Part shown: one piece after another, positions 61,091 to 64,000 of the stretch
Layout: the number at the start of each line of letters is the position of its first letter
How positions within the stretch are numbered: position 1 is the stretch's first letter
From: Phoenix dactylifera
Lineage: Eukaryota; Streptophyta; Magnoliopsida; Arecales; Arecaceae
Reading direction: 5' to 3'
Length of the DNA stretch: 64,000 nt
Assembly (NCBI RefSeq): GCF_009389715.1
Contig: NC_052409.1
Location: forward strand, 6,003,775 to 6,067,774
Program-made: the position numbers and the translations under genes
Notes under the pieces: model-generated
Databases searched by the model: none
What the model was told of the DNA's origin: nothing
What the model saw: the letters and a program-made list of their open reading frames with translations, nothing else

Positions 61091-62757
61091 ATGGACAAGC
61101 AACTAGTGATTTGGGACGAAGAATCGGCCGCAAAGGTACGTGTTCCACCTTGTTTCGAAATTTTTTTTTTTTCACGGTTCGTGCTCCGTTCGGCACTGGA
61201 TCGCCGAACAAAAGGCTTCTGTTCGGCTGAACAGTGCCGAACAGAAGCCTTCTGTTCGGCTGCACAGTGCTGAACAGAAGGCTTCTGTCCGGCACTGTGC
61301 AGCCGAACAGAAGCCTTCTGTTCGGCACTGTGCAGCCGAACAGAAGGCTTCTGGTGCCAAATCGCGTGCCGTGCTGAATTTTGTGCCGAACAGATCCTCT
61401 GATTCATTAATTCTTGGTGATAAATTATTTTATATGTAGGGCTATGCTACAACCGAATCGAGTATAATTGGATCAGAATTTATACTGGATTACACAAGCG
61501 AATTTACAACTTACGAGGTATTATAATGTATTGTGCAATTTTGTATTAGTTTAGCGAGCTATTTTTACAACTGTGTACTTACATAAATTGTTTAATGTAT
61601 AGATCTTCAAGAGTAGAGAGGACTTGTGTAATTGGTGTCGTGAAGCTGGGAGGCGAAATGGTTTTGTTGTTGTAATCAAATCATCCGATGCAGGTACCAT
61701 TTCTAAGAAACCCAGAATTACGTTAGGTTGTGAGAGGGGTGGGACGTACCGAACCAAAAAAGAAAAGCGAATAAAGACTGCCTGTGGGACAAAGAAGTGT
61801 GGATGCCTTTTTGCATTAAGAGGAAAGAAATTGGATACTGCGGATGATTGGATATTACTGGTCGTATGTGGAGTGCACAATCATCCCGCTGCAGAGAATC
61901 TGGAGGGGCACTCATATGCAGGGAGATTATCTGAGCAGGAGACGGAATTGTTAGTGGATATGTCGAAGAGTTTGGTTCGTCCAAAGGACATATTATCCAC
62001 ATTGAAGGAAAGAGATGCCCTCAATGTTACGACTATCAAGACTATCTACAATGTACGTCAACGGTTTAAGGTTGTAGAGAAAGCCGGGAGGTCTGAAATG
62101 CAACATCTATTAGGTAAATTATCAGAGGCTAAATATATTGAGTGGCATAGGAATTGTACTAATACGGATGTTGTGCATGACTTATTTTGGGCACACCCTG
62201 GCAACATTGATTTGTTCCGTGCATTTCCCCGTGTGTTGATAATGGATTGCACGTACAAGACGAATAGGTATCGTCTTCCGCTCTTAGAGATTGTGGGGGT
62301 GACATCTACTGACATGACATTTTCAATTGCTTTTGTATACTTAAATTCTGAGCGGGAAGAAAGCTATACTTGGGCATTAGAGAGATTGCGCAGTGTCATA
62401 GCTGATGATGTTTTGCCTGAGTTGATTGTTACAGATAGAGACTTGGCTTTGATGAATGCAATTCATAGAGTATTTCCTACTGCTAGACATTTATTATGTA
62501 GATGGCATATTAGTAGGAATGTTTTGGCCAAGTGCAAAAAATTTTTCGAATTGAAGGAGAAATGGGATAAATTTATTATGAGTTGGAATGTACTAGTGCT
62601 GTCCTCCACGGAAAACGAGTATAATGATCGCTGGAGTGCACTGCAGAGAGAGTTCGGTACCTATCCAGATGCACTACAGTATGTGTCAGATACTTGGCTG
62701 AGCAAATACAAGGAAAGATTTGTTGGGTATCCAATTCACCCTAAGGACGTGATCTAG
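61091..62757 (+). CDS. MULE transposase with FAR1-type N-terminus, C-terminally shortened
   Basis: Three exons fit in phase: 61091-61135 (MDKQLVIWDEESAAK), 61440-61517 (GYATTESSIIGSEF and onward) and 61603-62757 (stop TAG), giving 425 residues. Exon 3 starts with a FAR1-like DNA-binding region (FKSREDLCNWCREAGRRNGF, CGCLFALRGK, VCGVHNHP). The MULE transposase core follows with the expected acidic residues in VLIMDCTYKTNRY and LIVTDRDLALMNAIH, then CRWHISRNV. The third acidic residue may be in STENEYNDRW. The protein ends at YPIHPKDVI, before the usual C-terminal SWIM zinc finger, so it is shorter than typical 600-800-residue relatives. The frame has no internal stop, which suggests recent activity or use. 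Intron 1 holds a palindrome array. Confidence 0.85.
61189..61358. repeat. Palindrome array 1 in the MULE (transposase intron 1)
   Basis: A series of alternating direct and inverted copies of GTGC(C/A)GCCGAACAGAAG, centred on the perfect palindrome GAACAGAAGGCTTCTGTTC, gives open frames on both strands that read as repeats of RTEAFCSA type. It could form several hairpins. Confidence 0.9.
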
Positions 62758-62821
62758 GCTAAAATTTGGAAATAAAAATAATCCTTAGTCTAGCAACAGA
62801 AAAAAAAAAAAAAATTTGGAT

Positions 62822-62966
62822 TCGGCCCCATGGGGACCAAGATACATTGGGTCGGCCCCATGGGGCCGAACCAATGTATTTTGGTCGGCCCCATGGGGCC
62901 GACCCAATTGCAGCGGGTCGGCCCCATGGGGCCGAACCGAAGGCACTGGTTCAAAGAACCAGTGCC
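62822..62966. repeat. Palindrome array 2 in the MULE
   Basis: Three perfect copies of TCGGCCCCATGGGGCCGA (62852, 62885 and 62918) and one partial copy (62822) lie 30-33 bp apart. They are followed by an inverted repeat GGCACTGGTTC/GAACCAGTGCC around AAA (62942-62966). The next bases, GTGCCGAAC, also occur in palindrome array 1. Confidence 0.92.
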
Positions 62967-63300
62967 GAACGATTTGGGGAGGCGGGGGGGGGGGAGCTAC
63001 CTTGAGGTAGTCGTGGAGGCGCCGGCGAGGTGCTCGTTGCTCGGGAGATGGCCGGGGAGGTGGTTCCGGGAGAAGCCGGCGAGGTGGTCGGAGATCGGGA
63101 GAATGCCGGCGACGAGAGGGAGAAGGGGGAACGGGGGGGTTTTGGGCGTTGGCGAGGTGCTTTGGGCGGAACAGTTCAAAGGGAGACGGAGGGGGTTTGG
63201 CCGCCGGCGAGGTGCTTGAGGCGAGGTTTTTTGGGCGGAAGGGAGAAGCCGGCGGGTGTTTTGGAGGGGAAGAGCGGGGTGGGGGGGGTTTGGGGGGTGT
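62967..63300. other. GC-rich segment of the MULE
   Basis: Very GC-rich, with repeated GCCGGCGAGGTG motifs (about 63019, 63076 and 63202). Pro/Arg-rich frames are open on both strands without recognisable domains. It could be the 5' end of a host gene captured by the element, as in Pack-MULEs, but no source is recognisable. Confidence 0.5.
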
Positions 63301-63359
63301 AGAGAGCAATTTAGGTGAGGGGGTGGGGAGGGTGGGGGGTAATTTAGGAATTTTTAATT

Positions 63360-63465
63360 TTTAGGGGTGTCCTTAGCAAATGGGGGGGGTGTAGAGAGTA
63401 TTTAATTTTTTTTTAATTTTTGGGGGGTGTCCTGAGCAATAGGGGGGGTGTATATAGAACCACCC
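63360..63465 (-). repeat. Right terminal inverted repeat of the MULE, duplicated
   Basis: The outer copy (63411-63465) matches the left end. An inner, diverged copy at about 63361-63398 repeats GGGGTGTCCTTAGCAAATGG, followed by the GGGGGGTGTAGAGAG block. A further partial copy, GGGGGGTGTAGAGAGCAAT, is at about 63290-63310. Confidence 0.85.
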
Positions 63466-63474
63466 TATGTCCAG
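63466..63474 (+). repeat. MULE target site duplication, right copy
   Basis: TATGTCCAG, against TATGTCCAA on the left. Confidence 0.8.
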
Positions 63475-63639
63475 TGAGAACACTTCCTACCTTATGTCTC
63501 GGATGTCCCTGGCGCCGCCATCAGTCGATGATTGCTCCTCACAAAGCATGCTCATTTTTTTATTCTTCTCTCTCTTCTTCTTCTTCTTCTTCTTCTTCTT
63601 CTTCTTCTTCTTCTTCTTCTTCTTCTTCTTCTTCTTTTT

Positions 63640-63726
<87 letters not shown>

Positions 63727-64000
63727 GTGCACGAGTACATCACTCCAGCGCCACCTTGATACCGGGCAAACCAGATAGAAGACATCCAGTTCCTTCATTT
63801 AATATTCGTGCATTTCAAATCTGGGTTACCCCCGTAAAATCTTAGCCTTGTTTCAACCGTGATACCATCTTGGTGGTAACATGCCCAATTGTTTGGTGAG
63901 TCCAATCGCTCGCTCGTTGGCCCTTTTTTCTTAGAAATTATTAGTTGGATCATATAGACAACTAATAATTTATTAGTTAGGAGGGGAAAATAATTGAATA
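63475..64000. other. Former upstream region of MAMYB, with (TTC)n and poly-T
   Basis: This DNA would have been directly upstream of MAMYB before the MULE inserted. A (CTT)n tract runs at about 63573-63634 and an almost pure T-run of about 80 bases at 63643-63724. The Ser/Phe- or Lys/Arg-rich open frames here are repeat translations. No gene is supported. Confidence 0.75.

Larger units (their letters stand above)
60856..63465 (+). mobile_element. Mutator-like element (MULE), near complete
   Basis: The terminal inverted repeats are close to identical over about 50 bp. The left end reads GGAGGGTTCTATATACACCC, and the right end read on the minus strand is GGGTGGTTCTATATACACCC; both continue CCCCTATTGCT(A/C)AGGACACC. 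The 2610-bp element is flanked by a 9-bp duplication and encodes a FAR1/MULE-type transposase. It contains two palindrome arrays (61189-61358 and 62822-62966) and a GC-rich segment (62970-63300). It sits head-to-head with, and 68 bp from, the MAMYB start codon. Confidence 0.9.

Noticed and set aside
63420-63845. Ser/Phe-, Leu- or Lys-rich open frames of 75-140 codons
   Set aside because: They read the (TTC)n and poly-T tract and have no other content.

Overview
This is nuclear DNA from a flowering plant, probably a monocot. The genes have many introns with GT-AG borders and encode plant-type proteins, there is a degraded copy of a plastid gene, and copia, gypsy, LINE, hAT and Mutator-like elements fill the space between genes. 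A palm-like monocot would fit the protein sequences and the large introns, but the lineage cannot be fixed from sequence alone. No CRISPR array, operon or bacterial feature is present.

Four host genes can be reconstructed exon by exon: (1) an NRT1.5/NPF7.3-like transporter (7786-13404, +, 5 exons, 615 aa); (2) a plastid-type ribose-phosphate pyrophosphokinase (28909-37719, +, 8 exons, 401 aa); (3) a VPS55-like endosomal membrane protein (54120-54827, +, 4 coding exons, 138 aa); (4) a MAMYB-like membrane-anchored MYB/SANT protein (59801-60787, -, single exon, 328 aa). They look like unrelated housekeeping or transport genes and show no functional clustering.

Layout. 1-7660: AT-rich intergenic DNA with an hAT-type MITE (2906-3432), a tandem duplication and LINE 3' ends. 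7660-13404: transporter gene with a foldback MITE and LINE fragments in its introns. 14140-15611 and 25678-27420: one long AT/ATT microsatellite tract, split by a young, complete, non-autonomous copia/SIRE-type LTR element (15612-25672, TSD ATTAC, about 1.69-kb LTRs differing at about five bases). 28630-37719: the PRPP synthetase gene with three G-boxes upstream. 37922-45257: an old, broken Ty3/gypsy chromovirus-like element on the minus strand, about 200 bp past the PRPP synthetase stop codon. 46973-48720: a second copy of the foldback MITE with about 1.3 kb of decayed plastid atpB inside. 49.0-54.8 kb: VPS55 gene and its probable 5' leader and intron. 54.8-59.7 kb: no convincing gene. 59.8-60.8 kb: MAMYB. 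60856-63465: a Mutator-like element with terminal inverted repeats, a 9-bp target duplication and a FAR1/MULE-type transposase gene, inserted 68 bp upstream of the MAMYB start codon. 63.5-63.7 kb: a (TTC)n/poly-T tract.

The most unusual signals are in the mobile DNA. The young copia LTR carries nine tandem 23-25-nt hairpins whose stems co-vary, plus a 21-bp-period array of a GGTCGACCC palindrome. The foldback MITE family exists in an empty form and in a form filled with plastid DNA. The MULE contains two separate arrays of perfect palindromes and has taken over the position directly in front of the MAMYB gene.
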